Below are positions 1 through 10,100 of a stretch of DNA of 64,000 nucleotides, in pieces (position 1 is the stretch's first letter; every line of letters begins with the position of its first letter). Below the pieces are notes generated by a model. That model had not been told where the DNA came from. It did no database searches and saw only the letters and a list, made by a program, of their open reading frames with translations. A program made the position numbers and the translations under genes. The DNA comes from Calliopsis andreniformis (taxonomy: Eukaryota > Arthropoda > Insecta > Hymenoptera > Andrenidae): NCBI RefSeq assembly GCF_051401765.1, contig NW_027480565.1, forward strand, positions 744,001 through 808,000. The letters run 5' to 3'.

Positions 1-1870
1 TCTCGATTATCTCGACACAGGTAAGAGACACAGGACAACAAGTGTATGGTTTTACAGATCCACGAGCACCAGGAATAAGGGTCTACCGTTGTCCCTTCGT
101 TCCGGCGACATTCGGTTCCGGAGCGACACGAACGGTGACCTAGAATCTTTTCGCTCGGGCTCCGGAGCGACACGAACGGGGACTTAGTATATTTTCGCTC
201 GGACTCCGGAGCGACACGATCGCTCCGATATGCTACGTTCTCTCGGTCCTCGGGCATCAGAGAGCAAAACAGCCTAATAGTTTTAGAGTGCCTCAACGAT
301 CAGGAATATGGATCTGACGTTCTCGTTTCGAACCGACGACTTTCGGTTCCGGTGCGACACGAACGCTCCATGATTCTCGATTATCTCGACACAGGTAAGA
401 GACAGAGGACAACAAGTGTATGGCTTTAGAGAGCCACGAGCACCAGGAATAAGGATCTACCGCTGTCCCTTCGTTCCGGCGACATTCGGTTCCGGAGCGA
501 CACAAACGGTGACTTAGAATTTTTTCGCTCGGGCTCCGGAGGGACACGAACGGGGACTTAGAATATTTTCGCTCGGACTCCGGAGCGACACGATCGCTCC
601 GATATGCTACGTTCTCTCGGTCCTCGGGCATCAGAGAGCAAAACAGCCTAATAGTTATAGAGTGCCTCAACGATCAGGAATATGGATCGAACGTTCTCGT
701 TTCGAAACAACGACTTTCGGTTCCGGAGCGACACGAACGCTCCATGATTCTCGATTATCTCGACACAGGTAAGAGACACAGGACAACAAGTGTATGGTTT
801 TACAGATCCACGAGCACCAGGAATAAGGGTCTACCGTTGTCCCTTCGTTCCGTCGACATTCGGTTCCGGAGCGACACGAACGGTGACTTAGAATCTTTTC
901 GCTCGGGCTCCGGAGCGACACGAACGGGGACCTAGTATATTTTCGCTCGGACTCCGGAGCGACACGATCGCTCCGATATGCTACGTTCTCTCGGTCCTCG
1001 GGCATCAGAGAGCAAAACAGCCTAATAGTTTTTGAGTGCCTCAACGATCAGGAATATGGATCTGACGTTCTCGTTTCGAACCGACGACTTTCGGTTCCGG
1101 TGCGACACGAACGCTCCATGATTCTCGATTATCTCGACACAGGTAAGAGACAGAGGACAACAAGTGTATGGCTTTAGAGAGCCACGAGCACCAGGAATAA
1201 GGATCTACCGCTGTCCCTTCGTTCCGGCGACATTCGGTTCCGGAGCGACACAAACGGTGACTTAGAATTTTTTCGCTCGGGCTCCGGAGGGACACGAACG
1301 GGGACTTAGAATATTTTCGCTCGGACTCCGGAGCGACACGATCGCTCCGATATGCTACGTTCTCTCGGTCCTCGGGCATCAGAGAGCAAAACAGCCTAAT
1401 AGTTATAGAGTGCCTCAACGATCAGGAATATGGATCGAACGTTCTCGTTTCGAACCAACGACTTTCGGTTCCGGAGCGACACGAACGCTCCATGATTCTC
1501 GATTATCTCGACACAGGTAAGAGACACAGGACAACAAGTGTATGGTTTTACAGATCCACGAGCACCAGGAATAAGGGTCTACCGTTGTCCCTTCGTTCCG
1601 TCGACATTCGGTTCCGGAGCGACACGAACGGTGACTTAGAATCTTTTCGCTCGGGCTCCGGAGCGACACGAACGGGGACCTAGTATATTTTCGCTCGTAC
1701 TCCGGAGCGACACGATCGCTCCGATATGCTACGTTCTCTCGGTCCACGGGCATCAGAGAGCAAAACAGCCTAATTGTTTTAGAGTGCCTCAACGATCAGG
1801 AATATGGATCGAACGTTCTCGTTTCGAACCAACGACTTTCAGTTCCGGAGCGACACGAACGCTCCATGAT
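1..1870 (+). repeat. Five 374-bp units with a 748-bp dimer pattern
   Basis: Unit starts are 1, 375, 749, 1123 and 1497, all 374 bp. Alternate units resemble each other more than neighbours do. Units at 375 and 1123 share GAGACAGAGG, CCGCTGTCCC and ACACAAACGG; units at 1, 749 and 1497 share GAGACACAGG, TTTTACAGATCC and AAGGGTCTACC. This makes a two-unit higher-order repeat of 748 bp, of which about two and a half copies are visible; it probably continues beyond the left edge. Confidence 0.9.
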
Positions 1871-4528
1871 TCTCGATTATCTCGACACAGGTAAGAGACA
1901 CAGGACAACAAGTGTATGGTTTTAGAGAGCCACGAGCACCAGGAATAAGGATCTACCGTTGCCCCTTCGTTCCGTCGACATTCGGTTCCGGAGCGACACG
2001 AACGGGGACTTAGAATATTCTCGCTCGGACTCCGCAGCGACACGATCGCTCCGGTATGCTACGTTCTCTCGGTCCACGGGCATCAGAGAGCAAAACAGCC
2101 TAATAGTCTTAGAGTGCCTCAACGATCAGGAATATGGTTCTAACATTCTCGTTTCGAAGCGACGACTTTCGGTTCCGGAACGACACGAACGCTCCATGAT
2201 TCTCGATTATCTCGACACAGGTAAGAGACAGAGGACAACAAATGTATGGCTTTAGATAGCCACGAGCACCAGGAATAAGGATCTACCGTTGTCCCTTCGT
2301 TCCGGCGACATTCGGTTCCGGAGCGACACGAACGGTGACCTAAAATCTTTTCGCTCGGGCTCCGGAGCGACACGAACGGGGACTTAGTATATTTTCGCTC
2401 GGACTCCGGAGCGACACGATCGCTCCGATATGCTACGTTCTCTCGGTCCTCGGGCATCAGAGAGCAAAACAGCCTAATAGTTTTAGAGTGCCTCAACGAT
2501 CAGGAATATGGATCTGACGTTCTCGTTTCGAAGCGACGACTTTCGGTTCCGGAGCGACACGAACGCTCTATGATTCTCGATTATCTCGACACAGGTAAGG
2601 GACACAGGACAACAAGTGTATGGTTTTAGAGAGCCACGAGCACCAGGAATAAGGATCTACCGTTGCCCCTTCGTTCCGTCGACATTCGGTTCCGGAGCGA
2701 CACGAACGGGGACTTAGAATTTTTTCACTCGGGCTCCGGAGCGACACGAACGGGGACTTAGAATATTTTCGCTCGGACTCCGGAGCGACACGATCGCTCC
2801 GATATGCTACGTTCTCTCGGTCCACGGGCATCAGAGAGCAAAACAGCCTAATAGTTTTAGAGTGCCTCAACGATCAGGATTATGGATCTAACGTTCTCGT
2901 TTCCAACCGACGACTTTCGGTTCCGGAGCGACACGAACGCTCCATGATTCTCGATTATCTCGACACAGGTAAGAGACACAGGACAACAAGTGTATGGCTT
3001 TAGAGAGCCACGAGCACCAGGAATAAGGATCTACCGTTGTCCCTTCGTTCCGGCGACATTCGGTTCCGGAGCGACACGAACGGTGACTTAGAATCTTTTC
3101 GCTCGTACTCCGGAGCGACACGATCGCTCCGATATGCTACGTTCTCTCAGTCCACGGGCATCAGAGAGCAAAACAGCCTAATAGTTTTAGAGTGCCTCAA
3201 CGATCAGGAATATGGATGGAACGTTCTCGTTTCGAACCGACGACTTTCGGTTCCGGTGCGACACGAACGCTCCATGATTCTCGATTATCTCGACACAGGT
3301 AAGAGACAGAGGACAACAAGTGTATGGTTTTAGAGAGCCACGAGCACCAGGAATAAGGATCTACCGCTGTCCCTTCGTTCCGGCGACATTCGGTTCCGGA
3401 GCGACACAAACGGTGACTTAGAATTTTTTCGCTCGGGCTCCGGAGGGACACGAACGGGGACTTAGAATATTTTCGCTCGGACTCCGGAGCGACACGATCG
3501 CTCCGATATGCTACGTTCTCTCGGTCCACGGGCATCAGAGAGCAAAACAGCCTAATAGTTTTAGAGTGCCTCAACGATCAGGAATATGGATCTAACGTTC
3601 TCGTTTCCAACCGACGACTTTCGGTTCCGGAGCGACACGAACGCTCCATGATTCTCGATTATCTCGACACAGGTAAGAGACACAGGACAACAAGTGTATG
3701 GCTTTAGAGAGCCACGAGCACCAGGAATAAGGATCTACCGTTGTCCCTTCGTTCCGGCGACATTCGGTTCCGGAGCGACACGAACGGTGACTTAGAATCT
3801 TTTCGCTCGTACTCCGGAGCGACACGATCGCTCCGATATGCTACGTTCTCTCAGTCCACGGGCATCAGAGAGCAAAACAGCCTAATAGTTTTAGAGTGCC
3901 TCAACGATCAGGAATATGGATGGAACGTTCTCGTTTCGAACCGACGACTTTCGGTTCCGGTGCGACACGAACGCTCCATGATTCTCGATTATCTCGACAC
4001 AGGTAAGAGACAGAGGACAACAAGTGTATGGTTTTAGAGAGCCACGAGCACCAGGAATAAGGATCTACCGTTGCCCCTTCGTTCCGTCCACATTCGGTTC
4101 CGGAGCGACACGAACGGGGACTTAGAATTTTTTCGCTCGGGCTCCGGAGCGACACGAACGGGGACTTAGAATTTTTTCGCTCGGGCTCCGGAGGGACACG
4201 AACGGGGACTTAGAATATTTTCGCTCGGACTCCGGAGCGACACGATCGCTCCGATATGCTACGTTCTCTCGGTCCTCGGGCATCAGAGAGCAAAACAGCC
4301 TAATAGTTTTAGAGTGCATCAACGATCAGGAATATGGATCTAACGTTCTCGCTCGGACTCCGGAGCGACACGATCGCTCCGATATGCTACGTTCTCTCGG
4401 TCCACGGGCATCAGAGAGCAAAACAGCCTAATAGTTTTAGAGTGCCTCAGCGATCAGGAATATGGATCTAACGTTCTCGTTTCCAACCGACGACTTTCGG
4501 TTCCGGAGCGACACGAACGCTCCATGAT
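1871..4528 (+). repeat. Mixed block with a 704-bp duplication and an aberrant unit
   Basis: Unit starts and lengths: 1871/330, 2201/374, 2575/374, 2949/330, 3279/374, 3653/330, 3983/546. The pair 2949+3279 (330+374) is repeated from 3653 at an offset of 704 bp, with the shared variants TCTCAGTCCACG and GGATGGAACG. The 546-bp interval is a 418-bp unit with an extra 128-bp partial X-half segment; see the junction entry near 4350. Confidence 0.9.
4342..4352. other. Illegitimate junction joining an X half to a 44-bp subrepeat
   Basis: The sequence runs normally through GGATCTAACGTTCTCG, then continues as GCTCGGACTCCGGAGCG instead of GTTTCCAACCG. It has jumped from near the end of one X half back into the end of a 44-bp subrepeat, and a second X half follows. 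The result is an extra 128 bp. The parents share TTCTCG: the left parent has ACGTTCTCG, and variants such as the one near 2018-2028 have ATATTCTCGCTCGG. So six bases of homology would suffice. Confidence 0.85.
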
Positions 4529-5252
4529 TCTCGATTATCTCGACTCAGGTAAGAGACAGAGGACAACAAGTGTATGGTTTTAGAGAGCCACGAGCACCAG
4601 GAATAAGGATCTACCGTTGTCCCTTCGTTCCGGCGACATTCGGTTCCGGAGCGACACGAACGGTGACTTAGAATTTTTTCCCTCGGGCTCGGGAGCGACA
4701 CAAACGGGGACTTAGAATATTTTCGCTCGGACTCCGGAGCGACACGATCGCTCCGATATGCTACGTTCTCTCGGTCCACGGCCATCAGAGAGCAAAACAG
4801 CCTAATAGTTTTAGAGTGCCTCAGCGATCAGGAATATGGATCTAACGTTCTCGTTTCCAACCGACGACTTTCGGTTCCGGAGCGACACGAACGCTCCATG
4901 ATTCTCGATTATCTCGACTCAGGTAAGAGACAGAGGACAACAAGTGTATGGTTTTAGAGAGCCACGAGCACCAGGAATAAGGATCTACCGTTGTCCCTTC
5001 GTTCCGGCGACATTCGGTTCCGGAGCGACACGAACGGGGACTTAGAATCTTTTCGCTCGTTCTCAGGAGCGTCACGAACGGGGACTTAGTATATTTTCGC
5101 TCGGACTCCGGAGCGACACGATCGCTCCGATATTCTACGTTCTCTCGGTCCACGGGCATCAGAGAGCAAAACAGCCTAATAGTTTTAGAGTGCCTCAACG
5201 ATCAGGAATATGGATCTAACGTCCTCGTTTCCAACCGACGACTTTCGGTTCC

Positions 5253-5395
5253 GGAGCGACACGAACGCTCCATGATTCTCGATTATCTCGACACAGGTAA
5301 GAGACAGAGGACAACAAGTGTATGGTTTTAGAGAGCCACGTGCACCAGGAATAAAGATCTACCGTTGCCCCTTCGTTCCGTCGACATTCGGTTCC
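5253..5395 (+). repeat. Y half of the repeat unit (143 bp), representative copy
   Basis: One example of the Y half, which recurs once per unit. It runs from GGAGCGACACGAACGCTCC to the TTC-rich end just before the first 44-bp subrepeat. It holds the most constant stretch of the unit (CTCGATTATCTCGACACAGG followed by TAAGAGAC), the GTATGG(C/T)TTTAGAGAGCC segment and the TCTACCGTTG(T/C)CCCTTCG segment. It aligns without gaps to the X half at about 70% identity, so the two are ancient duplicates. The boundaries are my choice, set by the shared 19-bp start. Confidence 0.9.
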
Positions 5396-5527
5396 GGAGC
5401 GACACGAACGGGGACTTAGAATTTTTTCGTTCGGGCTCCGGAGCGACACGAACGGGAACTTAGAATTTTTTCGCTCGCGCTCCGGAGGGACACGAACGGG
5501 GACTTAGAATATTTTCGCTCGGACTCC
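5396..5527 (+). repeat. Three tandem copies of the 44-bp subrepeat
   Basis: Three copies, at 5396-5439, 5440-5483 and 5484-5527, in a 418-bp unit. Each starts with GGAGCGACACGAACGGG (or GGAGGGACACGAACGGG), continues ACTTAGAAT, and has a T-rich stretch then CGCTCG and CTCC. Units of 330, 374 and 418 bp carry one, two and three copies respectively. I saw no unit with none or with four. The first 15 bases match the start of the 143-bp halves, so the 44-mer is probably a shortened derivative of the same ancestor; that is inference. The copies within a unit differ (GGAGCG against GGAGGG; TTTTTT against TATTTT), so they are not all products of one recent slippage. Confidence 0.93.
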
Positions 5528-5547
5528 GGAGCGACACGATCGCTCCG
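5527..5547. other. Perfect inverted repeat at the start of the X half
   Basis: CGGAGCGA and its reverse complement TCGCTCCG flank a five-base CACGA spacer, giving a possible 8-bp-stem hairpin or cruciform. The element occurs once per X half in nearly every unit; it also contains the PvuI sequence CGATCG. A few copies break the stem: CC changed to AA at 22661-22662 and 23409-23410, and single changes near 42052, 45496 and 60171. This is a structural observation; no protein binding is shown. Confidence 0.85.
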
Positions 5548-5670
5548 ATATGCTACGTTCTCTCGGTCCACGGGCATCAGAGAGCAAAACAGCCTAATAG
5601 TTTTAGAGTGCCTCAGCGATCAGGAATATGGATCTAACGTTCTCGTTTCCAACCGACGACTTTCGGTTCC
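5528..5670 (+). repeat. X half of the repeat unit (143 bp), representative copy
   Basis: One example of the X half, which recurs once per unit downstream of the 44-bp subrepeats. It begins with the 19-bp inverted repeat GGAGCGACACGATCGCTCC, then GATATGCTACGTTCTCTCGG, the near-invariant CATCAGAGAGCAAAACAGCC, and GAATATGGAT. It ends with the most variable segment of the unit, around AACGTTCTCGTTTCCAACCG. That last segment defines the main unit classes: TTTCCAACCGA, TTTCGAACCGA, TTTCGAAGCGA, and CTTGTTTCGAACCGACGAAT. The next Y half follows directly at 5671. Confidence 0.9.
5641..5657 (-). other. CENP-B-box-like sequence in the CCAACC class of units
   Basis: On the minus strand the 17 bases read GTCGGTTGGAAACGAGA. 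Compared with the mammalian CENP-B box YTTCGTTGGAAACGGGA, 13 of 17 positions agree and the central TTGGAAACG is intact. Positions 1, 3, 4 and 15 differ, and three of these are among the nine bases that define the box. The sequence occurs only in units with TTTCCAACCGA; other classes have TTTCGAACCGA or TTTCGAAGCGA. It may be chance; I give it as a lead, not as a binding site. Confidence 0.25.
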
Positions 5671-5689
5671 GGAGCGACACGAACGCTCC
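5671..5689. other. Related inverted repeat at the start of the Y half
   Basis: GGAGCG and CGCTCC flank the seven-base ACACGAA, giving a 6-bp-stem hairpin. It differs from the X-half element by one base (A in place of T at position 13) and lies exactly 143 bp downstream of it. It recurs once per unit. Several units carry a variant (GGAGCTACCCGAACGCTCC or GGTGCGACACGAACGCTCC) that weakens the stem, so it is less well kept than the X copy. Confidence 0.75.
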
Positions 5690-7146
5690 ATGATTCTCGA
5701 TTATCTCGACACAGGTAAGAGACACAGGACAACAAGTGTATGGCTTTAGAGAGCCACGAGCACCAGGAATAAGGATCTACCGTTGTCCCTTCGTTCCGGC
5801 GACATTCGGTTCCGGAGCGACACGAACGGTGACTTAGAATCTTTTCGCTCGTACTCCGGAGCGACACGATCGCTCCGATATGCTACGTTCTCTCGGTCCA
5901 CGGGCATCAGAGAGCAAAACAGCCTAATAGTTTTAGAGTGCCTCAGCGATCAGGAATATGGATCTAACGTTCTCGTTTCCAACCGACGACTTTCGGTTCC
6001 GGAGCGACACGAACGCTCCATGATTCTCGATTATCTCGACACAGGTAAGAGACAGAGGACAACAAGTGTATGGTTTTAGAGAGCCACGAGCACCAGGAAT
6101 AAGGATCTACCGTTGTCCCTTCGTTCCGGCGACATTCGGTTCCGGAGCGACACGAACGGTGACTTAGAATTTTTTCCCTCGGGCTCCGGAGCGACACAAA
6201 CGGGGACTTAGAATATTTTCGCTCGGACTCCGGAGCGACACGATCGCTCCGATATGCTACGTTCTCTCGGTCCACGGCCATCAGAGAGCAAAACAGCCTA
6301 ATTGTTTTAGAGTGCCTCAACGATCAGGAATATGGATCTAACGTTCTCGTTTCCAACCGACGACTTTCGGTTCCGGAGCGACACGAACGCTCCATGATTC
6401 TCGATTATCTGGACACAGGTAAGAGACAGAGGACAACAAGTGTATGGTTTTAGAGAGCCACGAGCACCTGGAATAAGAATCTACCGTTGCCCCTTCGTTC
6501 CGTCGACATTCGGTTCCGGAGCGACACGAACGGGGACTTAGAATCTTTTCGCTCGTTCTCAGGAGCGTCACGAACGGGGACTTAGTATATTTTCGCTCGG
6601 ACTCCGGAGCGACACGATCGCTCCGATATGCTACGTTCTCTCGGTCCACGGGCATCAGAGAGCAAAACAGCCTAATAGTTTTAGAGTGCCTCAGCGATCA
6701 GGAATATGGATCTAACGTTCTCGTTTCCAACCGACGACTTTCGGTTCCGGAGCGACACGAACGCTCCATGATTCTCGATTATCTCGACTCAGGTAAGAGA
6801 CAGAGGACAACAAGTGTATGGTTTTAGAGAGCCACGAGCACCAGGAATAAGGATCTACCGTTGTCCCTTCGTTCCGGCGACATTCGGTTCCGGAGCGACA
6901 CGAACGGGGACTTAGAATCTTTTCGCTCGTTCTCAGGAGCGTCACGAACGGGGACTTAGTATATTTTCGCTCGGACTCCGGAGCGACACGATCGCTCCGA
7001 TATTCTACGTTCTCTCGGTCCACGGGCATCAGAGAGCAAAACAGCCTAATAGCTTTAGAGTGCCTCAACGATCAGGAATATGGATCTAACGTCCTCGTTT
7101 CCAACCGACGACTTTCGGTTCCGGAGCGACACGAACGCTCCATGAT

Positions 7147-10100
7147 TCTCGATTATCTCGACACAGGTAAGAGACAGAGGACAACAAGTGTATGGTTTTA
7201 GAGAGCCACGTGCACCAGGAATAAGGATCTACCGTTGCCCCTTCGTTCCGTCGACATTCGGTTCCGGAGCGACACGAACGGGGACTTAGAATTTTTTCGC
7301 TCGGGCTCCGGAGCGACACGAACGGGAACTTAGAATTTTTTCGCTCGCGCTCCGGAGGGACACGAACGGGGACTTAGAATATTTTCGCTCGGACTCCGGA
7401 GCGACACGATCGCTCCGATATGCTACGTTCTCTCGGTCCACGGGCATCAGAGAGCAAAACAGCCTAATAGTTTTAGAGTGCCTCAGCGATCAGGAATATG
7501 GATCTAACGTTCTCGTTTCCAACCGACGACTTTCGGTTCCGGAGCGACACGAACGCTCCATGATTCTCGATTATCTCGACACAGGTAAGAGACAGAGGAC
7601 AACAAGTGTATGGTTTTAGAGAGCCACGAGCACCAGGAATAAGGATCTACCGTTGTCCCTTCGTTCCGGCGACATTCGGTTCCGGAGCGACACGAACGGT
7701 GACTTAGAATTTTTTCCCTCGGGCTCCGGAGCGACACAAACGGGGACTTAGAATATTTTCGCTCGGACTCCGGAGCGACACGATCGCTCCGATATGCTAC
7801 GTTCTCTCGGTCCACGGCCATCAGAGAGCAAAACAGCCTAATAGTTTTAGAGTGCCTCAACGATCAGGAATATGGATCTAACGATCTCGTTTCCAACCGA
7901 CGACTTTCGGTTCCGGAGCGACACGAACGCTCCATGATTCTCGATTATCTCGACACAGGTAAGAGACACAGGACAACAAGTGTATGGCTTTAGAGAGCCA
8001 CGAGCACCAGGAATAAGGATCTACCGTTGTCCCTTCGTTCCGGCGACATTCGGTTCCGGAGCGACACGAACGGTGACTTAGAATCTTTTCGCTCGTACTC
8101 CGGAGCGACACGATCGCTCCGATATGCTACGTTCTCTCGGTCCACGGGCATCAGAGAGCAAAACAGCCTAATAGTTTTAGAGTGCCTCAGCGATCAGGAA
8201 TATGGATCTAACGTTCTCGTTTCCAACCGACGACTTTCGGTTCCGGAGCGACACGAACGCTCCATGATTCTCGATTATCTCGACACAGGTAAGAGACAGA
8301 GGACAACAAGTGTATGGTTTTAGAGAGCCACGAGCACCAGGAATAAGGATCTACCGTTGTCCCTTCGTTCCGGCGACATTCGGTTCCGGAGCGACACGAA
8401 CGGTGACTTAGAATTTTTTCCCTCGGGCTCCGGAGCGACACAAACGGGGACTTAGAATATTTTCGCTCGGACTCCGGAGCGACACGATCGCTCCGATATG
8501 CTACGTTCTCTCGGTCCACGGCCATCAGAGAGCAAAACAGCCTAATTGTTTTAGAGTGCCTCAACGATCAGGAATATGGATCTAACGTTCTCGTTTCCAA
8601 CCGACGACTTTCGGTTCCGGAGCGACACGAACGCTCCATGATTCTCGATTATCTCGACACAGGTAAGAGACAGAGGACAACAAGTGTATGGTTTTAGAGA
8701 GCCACGAGCACCTGGAATAAGAATCTACCGTTGCCCCTTCGTTCCGTCGACATTCGGTTCCGGAGCGACACGAACGGGGACTTAGAATCTTTTCGCTCGT
8801 TCTCAGGAGCGTCACGAACGGGGACTTAGTATATTTTCGCTCGGACTCCGGAGCGACACGATCGCTCCGATATTCTACGTTCTCTCGGTCCACGGGCATC
8901 AGAGAGCAAAACAGCCTAATAGTTTTAGAGTGCCTCAACGATCAGGCATATGGATCTAACGTTCTTGTTTCGAACCGACGAATTTCGGTTCCGGAGCTAC
9001 CCGAACGCTCCATGATTCTCGATTATCTCGACACAGGTAAGAGACAGAGGACTACAAGTGTATGGTTTTAGAGATCCACGAGCACCAGGAATAAGGGTCT
9101 ACCGTTGTCCCTTCGTTCCGTCGACATTCGGTTCCGGAGCGACACGAACGGTGACTTAGAATCTTTTCGCTCGGGCTCCGGAGCGACACGAACGGGGACC
9201 TAGTATATTTTCGCTCGTACTCCGGAGCGACACGATCGCTCCGATATGCAACGTTCTCTCGGTCCACGGGCATCAGAGAGCAAAACAGCCTAATAGTTTT
9301 AGAGTGCCTCAACGATCAGGAATATGGATCTGACGTTCTCGTTTCGAAGCGACGACTTTCGGTTCCGGAGCGACACGAACGCTCTATGATTCTCGATTAT
9401 CTCGACACAGGTAAGAGACAGAGGACAACAAGTGTATGGTTTTAGAGAGCCACGAGCACCAGGAATAAGGATCTACCGTTGTCCCTTCGTTCCGTCGACA
9501 TTCGGTTCCGGAGCGACACGAACGGGGACTTAGAATTTTTTCGCTCGGGCTCCGGAGCGACACGAACGGGAACTTAGAATTTTTTCGCTCGCGCTCCGGA
9601 GGGACACGAACGGGGACTTAGAATATTTTCGCTCGGACTCCGGAGCGACACGATCGCTCCGATATGCTACGTTCTCTCGGTCCACGGGCATCAGAGAGCA
9701 AAACAGCCTAATAGTTTTAGAGTGCCTCAGCGATCAGGAATATGGATCTAACGTTCTCGTTTCCAACCGACGACTTTCGGTTCCGGAGCGACACGAACGC
9801 TCCATGATTCTCGATTATCTCGACACAGGTAAGAGACAGAGGACAACAAGTGTATGGTTTTAGAGAGCCACGAGCACCAGGAATAAGGATCTACCGTTGT
9901 CCCTTCGTTCCGGCGACATTCGGTTCCGGAGCGACACGAACGGTGACTTAGAATTTTTTCCCTCGGGCTCCGGAGCGACACAAACGGGGACTTAGAATAT
10001 TTTCGCTCGGACTCCGGAGCGACACGATCGCTCCGATATGCTACGTTCTCTCGGTCCACGGCCATCAGAGAGCAAAACAGCCTAATAGTTTTAGAGTGCC

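Larger units (their letters stand above)
4529..7146 (+). repeat. Seven-unit block, partly copied at two other places
   Basis: Unit starts and lengths: 4529/374, 4903/374, 5277/418, 5695/330, 6025/374, 6399/374, 6773/374. Roughly 4711-6497 is repeated at 12851-14637 (offset 8,140 bp). Both copies share the rare AATAAAGATCT (5350 and 13490) and TTCGTTCGGGCTCC (5427 and 13567). The pair at 4903+5277 also resembles 6773+7147 (offset 1,870 bp), with TATTCTACG and ACGTCCTCG in both. A private CTGGACAC near 6409 marks the first copy. Confidence 0.88.

Noticed and set aside
293..670. Minus-strand open frames of 118-125 codons that recur through the whole window
   Set aside because: They are the same repeat read in one frame. 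Lengths of 374 and 418 bp are not multiples of three, so the frame shifts at each such unit and each 44-mer, and the frames end within about one unit. There is no promoter context, codon bias or domain, and variation falls as freely on amino-acid-changing sites as elsewhere.
3224..3240. RNA polymerase III B-box-like GGTTCGAAACG on the minus strand of CGAACC-class units
   Set aside because: It matches GGTTCGANNCC at 10 of 11 positions, but the flanks cannot form a tRNA T-stem and I found no A box at the right distance, so a tRNA- or SINE-derived promoter is not supported.
3037..3333. Plus-strand open frames of 92-104 codons beginning at TTG or similar codons
   Set aside because: They overlap the minus-strand frames in the same repeat, use weak starts, and end at the TTTTAG present in every unit. 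They appear only where a 330-bp unit keeps the frame open, so they are by-products of the satellite.
5253..5670. Nucleosome phasing as an explanation for 143-bp halves
   Set aside because: 143 bp is close to the nucleosome core length and 374 is twice 187, but the halves abut with no linker on one side and 44n bases on the other. The sequence alone does not support a phasing claim.
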